Part shown: positions 13,590 to 26,400 of the stretch, in pieces
Layout: each line of letters begins with the position of its first letter
Numbering within the stretch: position 1 is the stretch's first letter
DNA from: Patagioenas fasciata
Lineage: Eukaryota > Chordata > Aves > Columbiformes > Columbidae
NCBI RefSeq assembly: GCF_037038585.1
Contig: NC_092520.1
Coordinates: 56,696,501-56,760,500, forward strand
DNA length: 64,000 bases
Direction of reading: 5' to 3'
The notes under the pieces: model-generated
Told to the model about the DNA's origin: nothing
Seen by the model: the letters and a program-made list of their open reading frames with translations, nothing else
Database searches by the model: none
Translations under genes and position numbers: made by a program

Positions 13590-14265
13590 ATTCTTTTGTG
13601 ACAAAAATTTTATTGCTGTTGCTTATTCCAAACATTTGCCATTGTCTGTTTACCTGAGTGGACACCTCATTAGCATATTTAATTAAAAACATAACAGTAG
13701 TTAAATGGTAGTTAACAGGCACATAAAGCATTATATTACAGTGAACATGGAGCATGGACAGCATTTTAGTCTGAGCAATGCCAGAGCTTTGCTCCCATTA
13801 TCCACAAGGAAGTACAAAAGAATTTAAGGCACATGTGACCTGCTGCTTTCAAGTAACAGTGAGGCTAGAGGGGTCATGCAGACAGCTTGGCTTCAATTAC
13901 TATTTCGTAGCAATATGTGTTTCTTTCACAATATAAAATTGAAATGCAGTATAAAAATACATCTTTTCACAGGGTCTAATAGTGCCAAGTGCAATTTCAA
14001 TATTTTAAATGCTATGGTATTTAAGTTTGAGGTACATTAAGAATGCAAATTGTGCTGGAGTTTTTTCAGGATATCACATTCAGCAGGAGAGAGACTTATC
14101 TTTCCCTCTTTCTTCCCAAGAGAGGCTGCATTTTTAAGTTACAACAGTTTTTCTTGACCTCTCCCATGAGATTTATCCTGCGGTATTACTGATACCCTGA
14201 TTCCTCTTACTGCAGGGATAGTTAATGGGATACCATAATTTATAAACACTCCTTGAATACACCTT
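13590..14265 (-). other. SLC15A1: SLC15A1 3' UTR (inferred)
   Basis: About 675 bases from the stop codon to just past the AATAAA at 13,608-13,613. The sequence is AT-rich with no long frame. Its end is inferred from the poly(A) signal only. Confidence 0.7.
13608..13613 (-). terminator. Poly(A) signal AATAAA for SLC15A1
   Basis: Canonical AATAAA on the minus strand, about 650 bases after the stop. A GT-rich run (GTGGTGTATG) follows about 25 bases later, as expected of a downstream element. An ATTAAA nearer the stop, around 13,680, is a weaker alternative. Confidence 0.7.
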
Positions 14266-14454
14266 TCACATCCGAGAGACAGTTTCACCCTCCTTTTCAT
14301 AGACATCTTGATCCTTTTTGCCTTGTTTCTTTTCTTCCTCATCGAGCTGGGCTTCAACCTGATTTGGATCAGTATAGGTATAAAAATAAGCCATGACAGC
14401 AAAAATGATGCTGACTGCCAACAGCAAGGCAGCAAACAGCACATACTCTGCCCA
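14266..14454 (-). CDS. SLC15A1: SLC15A1 coding exon 23, TM12 and C-tail with stop
   Basis: Residues 649-710 and the stop. It starts [12 protein letters not shown] (TM12), then a cytosolic tail with the acidic run LDEEEKK, ending in methionine as in human. The acceptor is tttttgcag directly before TGG. An in-frame upstream codon belongs to the acceptor, not the exon. Confidence 0.96.
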   Translation of the reverse strand, partial: WAEYVLFAALLLAVSIIFAVMAYFYTYTDPNQVEAQLDEEEKKQGKKDQDVYEKEGETVSRM

Positions 14455-17400
14455 CTGCAAAAAAAGAGAAAAAGTATCATGTCTCCATCAGTATTTGTTC
14501 CTCAAAAGAATTACACAATTTTACCCTTTGCAAGAAATGTAGTTAATTCAGAAGGTGAAAGTGAGCATACGTAACAAGTATCATATGACTTAAAGGACTA
14601 AGTATTAGATGTACATAATAAATACTAACGCAACTCAGAATTGAGGTAATTTCTGTAGTTCTGAAGAAACAAGAGTTCTGTGAACGCTGAGAAGTTCTTC
14701 AATACCTTTTTCCTGAATGCATAGGAATGGACCAAAAGACTGAAAAGGAAACTGAGCCCCTCCTTTCGGTCAGGTAATCTCATTTTAAACCAGGCTGGCA
14801 GTGATCTTGGCTTCCACTTGTCAGCAATCAAATGTTTCTACTGACCGCAAATCTGGGCAGAGAGCAAGACCAGGAACTCTAATTTCAAAGTGCTACGCCT
14901 GCCTGAAAAGTCTCAACAGCTCCATTTCATGCCTTTTTATTCCCGGTTAATTTAGCTGAAACAAGGACTGCCAGATCTCTTTCAAAGACAGGCTCTTCCC
15001 TCTCTCAGATATCCCTTTTGATTAATTATGGAGAACCAGAACTTTCATGTTTCAAAGAATGAGGTTTGAAACCCATGGAGCCAGAAGGAGGGCTGTGGCA
15101 GTGCTGAGGTATGCAGGTGCAGCATCATTAGCAGTGAACAGAATTTTGGTAGGTTTTAATCCTATTAGTCTAGAATTCCAGCCCAGAAGCTTACAGCCTT
15201 TCCACACCATGAGAAGCAATTTATTGTAGAGATGCTAGAAACTGCTGCTTGCAAGATGAGGAGCCTGGCAGAGCAAGAGTTTAGAGTGACAAACAGCAGA
15301 TAGAAGTGGTAGAAACCTTTGTTGAGAAAGTATTGTTTAAAGCACTTAAAAGTTTCATGTGTTTACACATATATACACACATGTTGGGGAAGTGCTGGGG
15401 AAAAAAGTCCAAAAGAAACTTTAGAGGAAGCTCAAGGAGACAAGTTACCACCCTGTTGTCACAGCCTTCAAGATTAGTTTTAATCCAAATAGGTTATAAA
15501 GATTCATAACTTCATTACTTATATACTCTAATGAGATTATTCAGTCAAGCACTAGTTCTACAACTGCCTGGTACACTCTTAGCTAACAGTAACCTCATGT
15601 ATGCCGATTATGAATGCAAATCCAGCATAATGCTGATGTTCAAAAGTGATGGTTGAGGATTATCAGACATGACTCCCCCTGGATTAGAGCTGCAATATAA
15701 TAGCATGCTGATTGCTTGTGTGCTTACCGGCTCAATGAGTTCGGATGCTCCAGCCACAATAAGGACGATTATGTTACCAACAGCCACAGTCAGCAGCCAT
15801 CCTGCCTGCAGCACTGCCTTCATGTTAGATGGGGCCTACAGAATAGAAGTAAGACACTGATGTTTTAGTCAGACACTGCTATCACTTATTTTCTGATGTT
15901 TACTGCATTCTTTACACTATAAAAAACGCTGATTCTCTGGTGGGAGAAGGATATTTGTATATATTTTAATTTAAAATTGCTAGAGAACTAAACAGGCATG
16001 GAAAAGGCTTTGAAGAGGAAGAGGTTACTGGGTACTAACTATAACACCTTTGGCTTTGTACACACTGCATAACTAACAGGCACCTTTTACATCTCAGGCA
16101 CACATGGCACACATTAAATGAATAAATTGAGTTCATCATACTCTAGCAAGCCACATCTTAACAACATTTCCATCACTGCCGTTTGTAGACACACAGCTAA
16201 TAAACTGGAGCTGGAAGACAAAGGAATTAAGAGTGCATCATGAAACTGCTGCTAAAAGCTGTATGGAGGAAACTGGTGTAGAGATAAGGTGGCAGTCCTT
16301 GTTTATTTTATATTTTAGGGCTCTACCATTTGGTTTTATAGCAGCAGGACAGTTCCACCTATTTTCAGTGGAAAGTCACACATGAGGAGATTTGAGGACT
16401 GGCAGTCAAATTTTCAAATTATCTAATTCGTCTTAGCTTCAAGCCGACCTACATCAGCCTACAGTCCTGCTAGGGATCTCTGGAGGACATAATTGTTGAA
16501 ACAAAGCAGGAATACAGAACCACAACTTCGAAACAATAGACGACAGAAGATCTTTCTTTGTACCAGGATTCTTAAAACAATGAGAGCTCTGAAGGGCAAA
16601 ACCTACCTGTGAGTATGAAAACTCCAGTCCAGTGACAGAGAAGACTACTTCTCCACATGTAAGAAGAAAATACTGAGGGATCTGCCAAGCCATATGGACT
16701 GTATTGGGTGGGATATCTTCAGAATATATTACATCAAGTGTGTTTCCAGTACACTAGAAATTAAAATAGCACATTAGGAGCAGTGAGAAAGAGTCTGCAC
16801 ACTAAAGGCACTCTAAACAGTTCTATATCAACTCTAATCATCTATACACAAAGTTCGTGATAAATAAAGATAAATATTATATATGAAGCACTGCATACCT
16901 AGTTATGAAGTAGTAGTTATTTTACAGCAGACTTCATGCAAATCCTTAGTGTCAAAAATGGCTGAAGATTTAAGGCCACTAATGATGAACATGAATTCTT
17001 GCATTATGTTATTATCATACCCATCATTATTTTTATAGTTAACAATAGCTTTATGTTCTGTTTAACATACCTGCATTGCATACCATATGTGCAATTAAGG
17101 GCAAGAGAGAGAATTCTGCAAGTGTTTTTTTAATTAAAGAAAATACTGACACTGCCCATCCACCAGCACTGTCAACTCACCCCATTAATTACAATTGTAT
17201 AGGCACTGCCAAATCCAAATTTGTTTGAAGTAACTGAACAACTGTTTGAATTTATAATAGCCATAATGTTCTCTTTTCTGAAAGAAAAAAAAAGCGCACA
17301 GTTCAGACCATAGATATAGACATTTGTGCGTATTATATAAAATAAGAGAGTTCTATGTCCTTTTCCCAAGAACAAGTACATCTTTAAGTGGTCAGATTAG

Positions 17401-20400
17401 GGTACCTTACCTTCCTCCTGCTAAGAGGCTGTAATTACTGGCAGAAAGAGTCATCAGTGTTCCAAAAGAAGTGTCACCCATAGTGACATTGATAGTATAA
17501 GGCGAGTTGTTTATGAACCTTTAAAATGCAAGAGTGATTAAATATTAAAAAAAAAAAAAAGCATAAGTCAAAGAATACAGGTTTTACTTGTAATAATATA
17601 CTGGCAGCACAACAAGCATTAAGTCTTCCTCTTTCATTTTTGCCAGTTAACATTTTTGAAAGAACTCCAAATCTCTTGAAGTGTATCTAATGCAAAAAGC
17701 AAACTAGACTCACATCAGCTCACGGCCTGCTTAGGAGGATGTCAAAAGCAAGCCTCTACTACAACCACCAATAAATGCATCTGCAAATGGATGATGTAGA
17801 GGAACAGCAGAGAAGCAGTACAATACTTCTTACCCAAGATTAAAAATGGGGTATAGACATGCAATCCAGGCTGGTTGTCAATGAACAAAAAAGTCTAGAC
17901 AATGCAGCAAAACATATACTTCCAATTTTAGCTGAATTATACCCAAAGCAGATATGCAAGATAGTTTAGATAAGTTATACCCCACAAGTTCCTATATCCC
18001 CTAAACATCAAGGGAAGTGTCCAGCAAGTGGAGAGGTCCTACAGCATAGAAAACCATGTTAAGCAAGAGAAGTCCACCCAAAAGACAGACTGAAGAGACA
18101 GTCACACTACTGCCAAAATTTAGGAGCAAAACAAACTCTACCTGATAAGATTATTTCCTTCTTCTGGTTTTGATGTGACATTGTCATCCAGCTGGTGGAA
18201 GAGACCATTATCAAGATACTTCATTGGTATCAGTGAACAACTTCAATGTGCACTATTACATCACAGTGTGAATTAATGGATGTTTCAGAACAAGACTCCA
18301 GACCTTCCCTTTTAGGATTCTACTAAGATACATATCTACTAGAAAATACTGTATAACCACACATTTAAGTTTTGGTGAAAGGGTAATTGTCAAGTTAAAT
18401 ACTAAGTTGGTATTAAAAAAACAAAAAACAAAAAACAAAAACCCCAAACCAAACAACACAACAAACCACACCACATCATAGGATGGATTGAATGGGAAAG
18501 GACCATTAAAGATCATCTAGTTCCAACCCCCTCTGCCATGAGCAGAGATATCTTCAACTAGACCAAGTTGCTCAAAGCCCCATCCAACTTGACCTTGAAC
18601 ACTTCCAGAGATGGGGCATCCACAGCTTCTCTGGGCAGCCTGTTCAAGTGCCTCACCACCTTCATGGGGAAGAATTTCTTCCTTTTATCTGATCTAAACC
18701 TACCCTCTTTCAGTTTAAAGCCATTACCCCTTGCCCTATCACTACACACCCTTCTAAAAAGTCCCTTTCCAGCCTTCCTGTAGGTTGCCTTTAGGTACTG
18801 GAAGGCTTCTATAATGTCTCCCCAGAGTCTTTTCTTCTCCAGTCTGAAGAACCCCAACTCTCTCAGCCTGTCCTTGTAGGAGAGTTGCTCCTGCCCTATG
18901 ATTGTCTTCATAGTCCTCCTCTAGACTTGCTTTAACAAGTCCATGTCCTTATGCTAGGAAGCCCAGAGCTGAACACAGTACTCCAAACAGGGTCTCATGA
19001 GAGCAGAGCAGAGAGGGAGAATCACTTTCCTCGACCTGCTGGCCACACTTCTTGTTATGCAGCCCAGGATATGCTTGGCCTTCTGGGCTGCAAGCACAAC
19101 TTGCTGGTTCATGTCCAGTTTTTCATCCACCAGTATTCCCAAGTCCTTCACAAGGCTGTTCTTAATCCCTTCATCCTCCAGTCTATATTGATACTGGAGA
19201 CTTCCCCAGCGCATGTGCAGGACCTCACACTTGGCCTTGTTGAGCTTCATGAGGTTTACATGGTCCCACCTCTCAATCCTGTCAAGGTCCTTATGGATAG
19301 CATCCCTTCCCTTCAGTTTATCAACCACATCACACAGCTTGGGCTCATCGGCAAATATGCTGAGGTGCCCTCAGTCATATTGTCCATGTTACCAAGAAAG
19401 ATATTAAACAGCACTGATCTCAATACCCACCCCTGAGGAACACCACTTGTCGCCACTGTCACTGTTCTTCACTTGCGCTTCTTTGAGTGCAACCACCCAG
19501 CCAATTCCTTATCCGCTGAGTGGTCCACCCCTCAAATCCACATCTTCAATGTAGAGACAAGGATGTCATGCAGGACAGTGTCAAATACTTTGCACAAGTC
19601 CAGGTAGATGATGTCAGTTGCTCTTCTCTTATCCACCAGCATTTTAACTCTATGGTAGAAGGCCACCAAATTTGTCAGGTACAATTTGCCCTTAATGAAG
19701 CTATGTTTGTTGCCACCCATCATCTCCTGATTTTCCATGTACCTTGGCATAGTGTCCAGTAGGATCTGCTCCATGATCTTGCTGGGCACAGAAGTGAAGC
19801 TTACTGGCCTGTAGTTCCCTGGGTCTTCCTTTTCCCCCTTTTTAAAAATGAGGGTTACATTTCCCCTTTTCTAGTCAGTGGTAACTTCACCAGCCTGCAA
19901 CGACTTCTCAAATATGATGGATAGTGGCTTATCAACTTCATCTGCTACTTCCCTCAGGACCTACAGGTGCATCTCATCAGGTCCCATGGACTTGTGCACT
20001 TTCACGTTCCTTAGATGGTTTCCAACTTGATCCTCTACAGTGGGAAGTCCTTTATTCTCTCAATCCCTGCCTTTGCCTTGTGCAATTTGGTTGGTGTGGC
20101 TGGAGCACTTGCTATTGAAGACTGAGGCAGAAAAGTCATTCAGTACCTTCTCCATATCCCAGGTAACCAGGTCTCATGTTTCTTTCCAGAGAGGGCCTGC
20201 ATTTTCCATGCTCTTCCTTCTATCACCAACATGTCTATAGAAGCTTTATCTTGTTGCCCTTGATATCTCCGGCCAGATTTAATTCTGTTTGGACTTTAGC
20301 TTTTCTAACTTGATCCTCAGCTGCTTGAACAATTTCTCTGTATTCCACCCAGGCTACTTGCCCATGCTTCCACCCTCCATGGGCTTCCTGCCCTGCTCGC

Positions 20401-23400
20401 TAAAGTTCACCAGTCCCACTGGTACTACAAAGAGTTGGAGAGACAGAAAACAAGACAACAGGAATAAAACAGCCTGAAGCATGTCCTCTCAGCTTCACAC
20501 ACTCCATGTGCATAGTTGCCAAGACATTAATGTATATCTTGGGCATCAAGCAGGCTTACCCATTTAATAACGATGCTCGCCTCATTATTTTTAATTTCAA
20601 TGGTGTGACGCTGTCCCCCTGACAAGTTGATAGGTTCCATTGCACTGTTATTTCCAGAAATTACGTTTAATGATTGCAGCTGAGAAGTCTCAAATGTCAT
20701 GTAGTCCGTCTACAAAGACAAATGAATTACTAAAAATTTCCATGCAACAATGTATTTGTTATTTGTCTACACCTTTGAGGGAGTGTTATGGACCCTGGGG
20801 TGGGGATCAGAAATTTACACATATGAAGTGCTAGGCATTGCGAGTATCTCCAGACTTTCATTTTTGTTATGTTTTCTATATCAAGCACTAATTTCATTTG
20901 ATCATCCTTTTTTATTCATTTCTTTTGTTACACAAGCTTCAAAGTAACATGAGCTTCCTGCAAGCATTATGGAATAGCTGTTATTTTCCTGTGTATCTCC
21001 TGCTCCAGATAAATCAGGCTTACCACCAACACCAAGTACAATTTTGTTTAGCTACAGAGGCAGAACTAGCATAACTTAAGATGTAGCATTTCACAAATAG
21101 CAAGGCCTTCTGAGAGATGCAAATGCAAACTGAATCTTTATGGTTTCAGCATAACAGGAGTGACTATTACCAGGACACGATTTAAATGTTCTAAATATAT
21201 TTCATCAGCATAAAATACATAGAACATCAATAAACATGTTAATGTAGTAGTACTAAAATAACTCATTTTATGGGATTATAAAAAGGATTTTATAATCCAA
21301 AACATCTAGATTATAAAATGTCTATAGCAGAGTGTGGAGGATTTTACATCCCTCATATTCACATATGCACCATGGTTATATCAGTTGCACATCAGCATAC
21401 AATTTTGGTGCCCTTATCTTCTCACAGCTCAGTTTCCATGTGAGGCAAGTTTAGAGGATGATGGAATAGGGCTTCTCCTCTTATATGGAAAGAGGACTGC
21501 AGGCTGTCAGAGAACAGACTTCCTAACAGTCATCATTAAAAAAGTCCATCAAGCTCCACTGCATTTTGGTGGCAATAGGGCTATTAGTGTTGTGCTGTAA
21601 TAGAACCTGAAAAGGTCATTTGACAGCAAAATCTGATGTAGCTGTGGAAAAAGCTATCACTCACAGTAAGTACAGTGATTTACTAGAGTTGAATGGACTT
21701 TTTCTGAAGGAAGGAGTGTTCTCGCTGTTAAAAAAAATAAGATAAATCACACCTTTTTAGCAAGAGTGAAGTTTTCACTTAATTGAAAATCACTATTAAG
21801 TGTCTTAAAAGCAACTCTGGCCAAAACAAACTAGTATCACTTAGACTATTGAAATAGTCACTGTTTCTTCACTGTGTTTTCAGTAACAATTCATGCCACA
21901 AAACAAAACAAAATCTTTAAGATTAATAGATTAAAAAAAACCCTAGAAAATAATCAATTTTGAACCATTAGTTAAGAACCACTTTGACTTACTCCAATAG
22001 AACCTTTTTTTAACTTGCTATTCCCCATCTCCCCTTACTTACATAATCCATAGATGTTAAATTCACGGTCTTCAGCTGAGGTTCAAACTGAACTGTTGCA
22101 CCATCAGTTCCTAGATTTATTACTTTGATTTGGGATTGCCCAGCTGCGGGGAAAACTGGAAGAGTTTTCTGTACGACAGAAAAAAAAAATATTATCAGTG
22201 CCCTATCTTAAATCACAATGGAAAAACTATTATAATTACTGTGATCTTATCTCATGAGGAAGATTAGCATTTGCCTGATGATCTATAAACGCCAGAGGGA
22301 TGCAATGTTAATAATGGGATTTTGTTACTGGTCTCTTTATGTACATCCCACAAACACAGATCCATCCTAACCTTTCTGCAGGAGATTCTTGTGCAACAGT
22401 CTGGGAAGTAACCAGTTTTTATGAATCTCCTGCTCAGTGGCAGTGTGTGTACACAGCCCTGGCCTTCTGAACAGGGCATTCAGGAACACAGCCTGGATGT
22501 GTTTGTACCAGCTGAAGGCCAGATCCTTTACTTTCAACTTCAAGAGGAAGCAGTTTTATTAATATAAGACTCATTTCGCTGCCAGGCTCAGCCATTAAAC
22601 AGTATGGCCAGCAGGTCAAGTGAGGTAATTCTGCCCTTCTGTTCTGCTCTGCTCTGGTGAGACACCACCTGGAGTCCTGTGCCAGCTCTGGAGCCCTCAG
22701 CACAGGAAAGACATGGACCTGTTGGAGAGGGGCCAGAGGAGGCCACAGAAATGGTCAGAGGGCTGGAACAGCTCTGCTGTGAGGACAGGCTGAGAGACTT
22801 GGGGTTGTTCAGCCTGGAGAAGAGAAGGCTCCAGAGAGACCTTATTGTGGCCTTTCAGTACTCAAAAGGAACCTGTAAGAAAGATGAGGACAGACTTTTT
22901 AGCAGGGCCTGTTGTGATAGGACAAGAGGTAATGGGTTTAAACTAAAAGAGGTAGATTTAAACCAGGAAGGAAGGAAGAAATATATATTTTTTTTTACAC
23001 TGAGGGTGGTGAAACACTAGGACAAGTTGCCCAGAGAGGTGGTAGAGGCCTCATCCCTGGAGACATCCCAGACCAGGCTGGACGGGGCTCTGAGCAACCT
23101 GATCTAGTTGCAGATGTCCCTGATTGTTGCAGGTGGGTTGGACTAGATTACCTGTGAAGGTACCTTCCAACCCAAACTATTCTATGATTAAGGAGCTAAG
23201 TCCTCATTCCTAACTAAAATTAGAGTTGAACATCTCACTTTGATAGTGCATGAAGCCAGGCCAGCACCTCTGGATAGCTATTCAGCTCTTGGGATGCAAC
23301 GGATCACCTCCCAGAGGTGTTGCTGACTCCCCACTGACAATGGAAACCTATATCTGGTTCAGGCATCACACCTCCCTTTGGGGCAAGGAAAGTGAGGTAT

Positions 23401-26400
23401 GATGAATCCTGCCTTAAACAGGTGTCATCTTTGCTCATGCTGTGATGTTGCTTCCCAGACTGTGGCCTGTCACACTTGACTTCCAGTCTAAATATCAGAA
23501 GGGATCAGAGATAGAAAGCAGCTCCCTTGTAGGCCAAACAAATCTTTGTTTTTAACTGAGATTAAAAGCTAAAGACCCAAGGTTGGTTTTAATGTGTGAT
23601 TTATGTTAACGGCAGAGGAGATGTTTTTACAGGGTGGTGTTCACTGCTAGTTAATTTTATTAACGTATATTGCAATAGTGCGATCAGCATGATATTTTCT
23701 CTCCACTTCTGTGCTCATATGCTTTGTCCCAAATTTAGGAGTCTTGCCTCATTTTCACCTTAAACACACTTTGTTCTATATTAATAACTAAGTATTAATA
23801 GTATTAATAAATATTTGCATGTGGCTGAACTTACATCTATTTGCACCTGCACAAGGGCAGCAGCAACAAAAGCCAAAGACGCAAGGAGCATACCAACAGT
23901 CATCTTCCTCAGGGACCTAGTACAGCAACAAAACACACATGTGAGTTGGAAGACAGGTATGAATTCAAAACTTCAACCGTTAGTTGTTTTCGTTCCACAG
24001 TGGGAAACTCAAATGGCTACATCTAGCACATTATCAACATCTGAAGGGCTGATGTTACAGAAAGTGTTCTGCTAAATTAAGTGTTCATATTTACACTGTT
24101 GGGAAATATATCTTTCCTGCAGCATCTTAACCTGTTACTCTGCATCTGCTGGGCTCAAACATTGAACAAACATCATTATTAGGTTTCCGGACAAGTTTGA
24201 TGTGCAGGAAGAAAAAAAACCAAACCACCAAACAAACACCCAAACAAACAAAACCACAACCACAATCCAGTATGGTTGTTACATTTAGAACAATGAAAAG
24301 ACAAGAAGTTACTCTTTTTTAAAAGGCATAACAACATGTGTCTCTATTGCTATGTTTAAATCAAAATGATATTGCACAAAAAAAGAGGTCCGGGAACTAT
24401 GTTCAATTAGTAGACATCTCGACTGACATACAGGTATCTGTAAGGGTAGAGTTAAGGTAGTTATTTTATTCATGGCATAATTTGTCAGATGTAGAGTGTC
24501 CACAAATGGATGATAGTGTTTCCAACACAGCACATGCTTCCAGGTTTTCATAACTAGACAGAAAAGTAGCATCTTGGCCCTATAAAAGTTTAAGAACTGT
24601 ATTCTTTCCAGGCTCTCCAACTTGGAAGTGCTAGCCACTTAATTACCCACATTGAAAATAACATGCAGTGTCCTCCAAAACTACACATAGAATTATCTAG
24701 TTAGCCAGACTCCTTGCTGGAACTGAAGAGGGAACATATCTCAGGTAGTTTTAAGACCAAAACATGACACATGCTATGGATATATGTTGTATTTCTATTT
24801 ATTCTTTGGGAGGGAGAGGGGGTAGACATAGGAGAAGCGTAAAACAATAAACAGCATCTCATGCAATCAAAAGATTTTCCGCTTAACTGGAAAATGTTGT
24901 TACTTTACTGTTAGATCCTTTCCCTCTAGTCTGTGGTGTCTGTACATACCACTTAGAGTATTTTTTTAGATTTTAATTTAAGATGTTAACGCTGTTTTAA
25001 GCACACTACTATTTTCTCCTTAGCTGAATGCCTGTTTTTGTTACATTATGATATCTGGAAGAGCAGTTTAAAGAAACCACTAAAATGAGCCTCTGTTGAA
25101 GTCAGGTAAGTATATCAACTTACGTGAAATTGATCTTGCATTTCTTGATTAAAGGATAAATCACAGCATCTACAACTGGGACCATTATAATAATCAGGAT
25201 TGGATTCACAGTCTGTTGAAGATGAACATAAGAAGGGAAAAAATTAAGTCTCTTTCAAAGTACTTTTATTTAAATTAATGGCACTTGAGGCTTATATAAT
25301 CTTTGGAAAGTACTTAAAATTGACAGACAGGAGATTACTGTACCTGCATTTGGTCTGGCTGAATCTGAACAGCTCCCTGTTAAAGAAAAAATAAACAGGT
25401 TTTAGTATTATGACAAATAAAACTGATCTGAAAAGTAAATGTTCATTAAGGAAAAAAGCAATAAAAAGTAACCTACAAAATTCCCATCCATAGTTGTGGC
25501 TTGCAGTGTCCATCTTGAACCCTTAACAAAAGAAAAAAAAGTTAAATGCCACAGTAAATCAGTCTTCCAAAGTTCATCTTCAATTGTTTTCAGAAGTGTT
25601 GAGAAAGACATGCAACACAATTAAAAAAAAAAAAAAAAGCTAGCTTGCTGCAGGAATATTCTTACTCTGCAATGTAAACATTTGAACAAAGTGATCCTTG
25701 TGGCCCATTTCGCTTTATTTACTATTTGCGTGAAATAGAGCGGAAAATAATTTAGATGTAGAGATTAGATGTGACAGGAACATCCCACACAGAGCATTGT
25801 CGTGTGCTTTCCATAGAAGCCACCCAAGTGCCTTTGTGCCACCTGCCTGAGCACCCCACACCACTGGCATGTCCATCTGTCCTTCACACAGCCCATCAGT
25901 GAGCTGCCAAAGCCAGGGCTGGACCTGCTTTGAGTCCTCTGCCCAGAAAACCTGCCTAGAGCTGGGTCCAGCGGGACTGATGTTAAGGCTGAGCCCAGCG
26001 TGAGAGGAGAATGTGCATCACTGCATCTGTTGCTCACCTTTAACCACCCGTGATGTACCCCTGTGAGATGCGATAGTTGTTGTTCATGGAATAAGTATTT
26101 TGTTCTGAATTTCACAGTGGGGTTGCCTGTGGTCACGCTGCTGCTTGCAGCTCACTGGTACAAGACTAAAGCAGTACCATCCAGGCAACCTGGACCAAGC
26201 TTCCTCCACTCTGCCTTGGATAAAGCTTTCGGTCCCTGGTTCTCTCAGACACTCCCCTGAACTTGTACTTCAATACTTAACTCTGAAAGCCTGCTTTCAT
26301 GAGTCCTGAGCACTCAGTCCAAGTTAAGAGGAATTATAGGCTAATACAAATGCTTGAAGGTATGAAGTATTTATAACAAGTTTGAGTGATTAAGCAAACT

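Noticed and set aside
18192-18240. Upstream extension of exon 18
   Set aside because: The frame is open for about 45 bases above the chosen acceptor, but no better acceptor exists and the chosen boundary joins in phase with exon 17.
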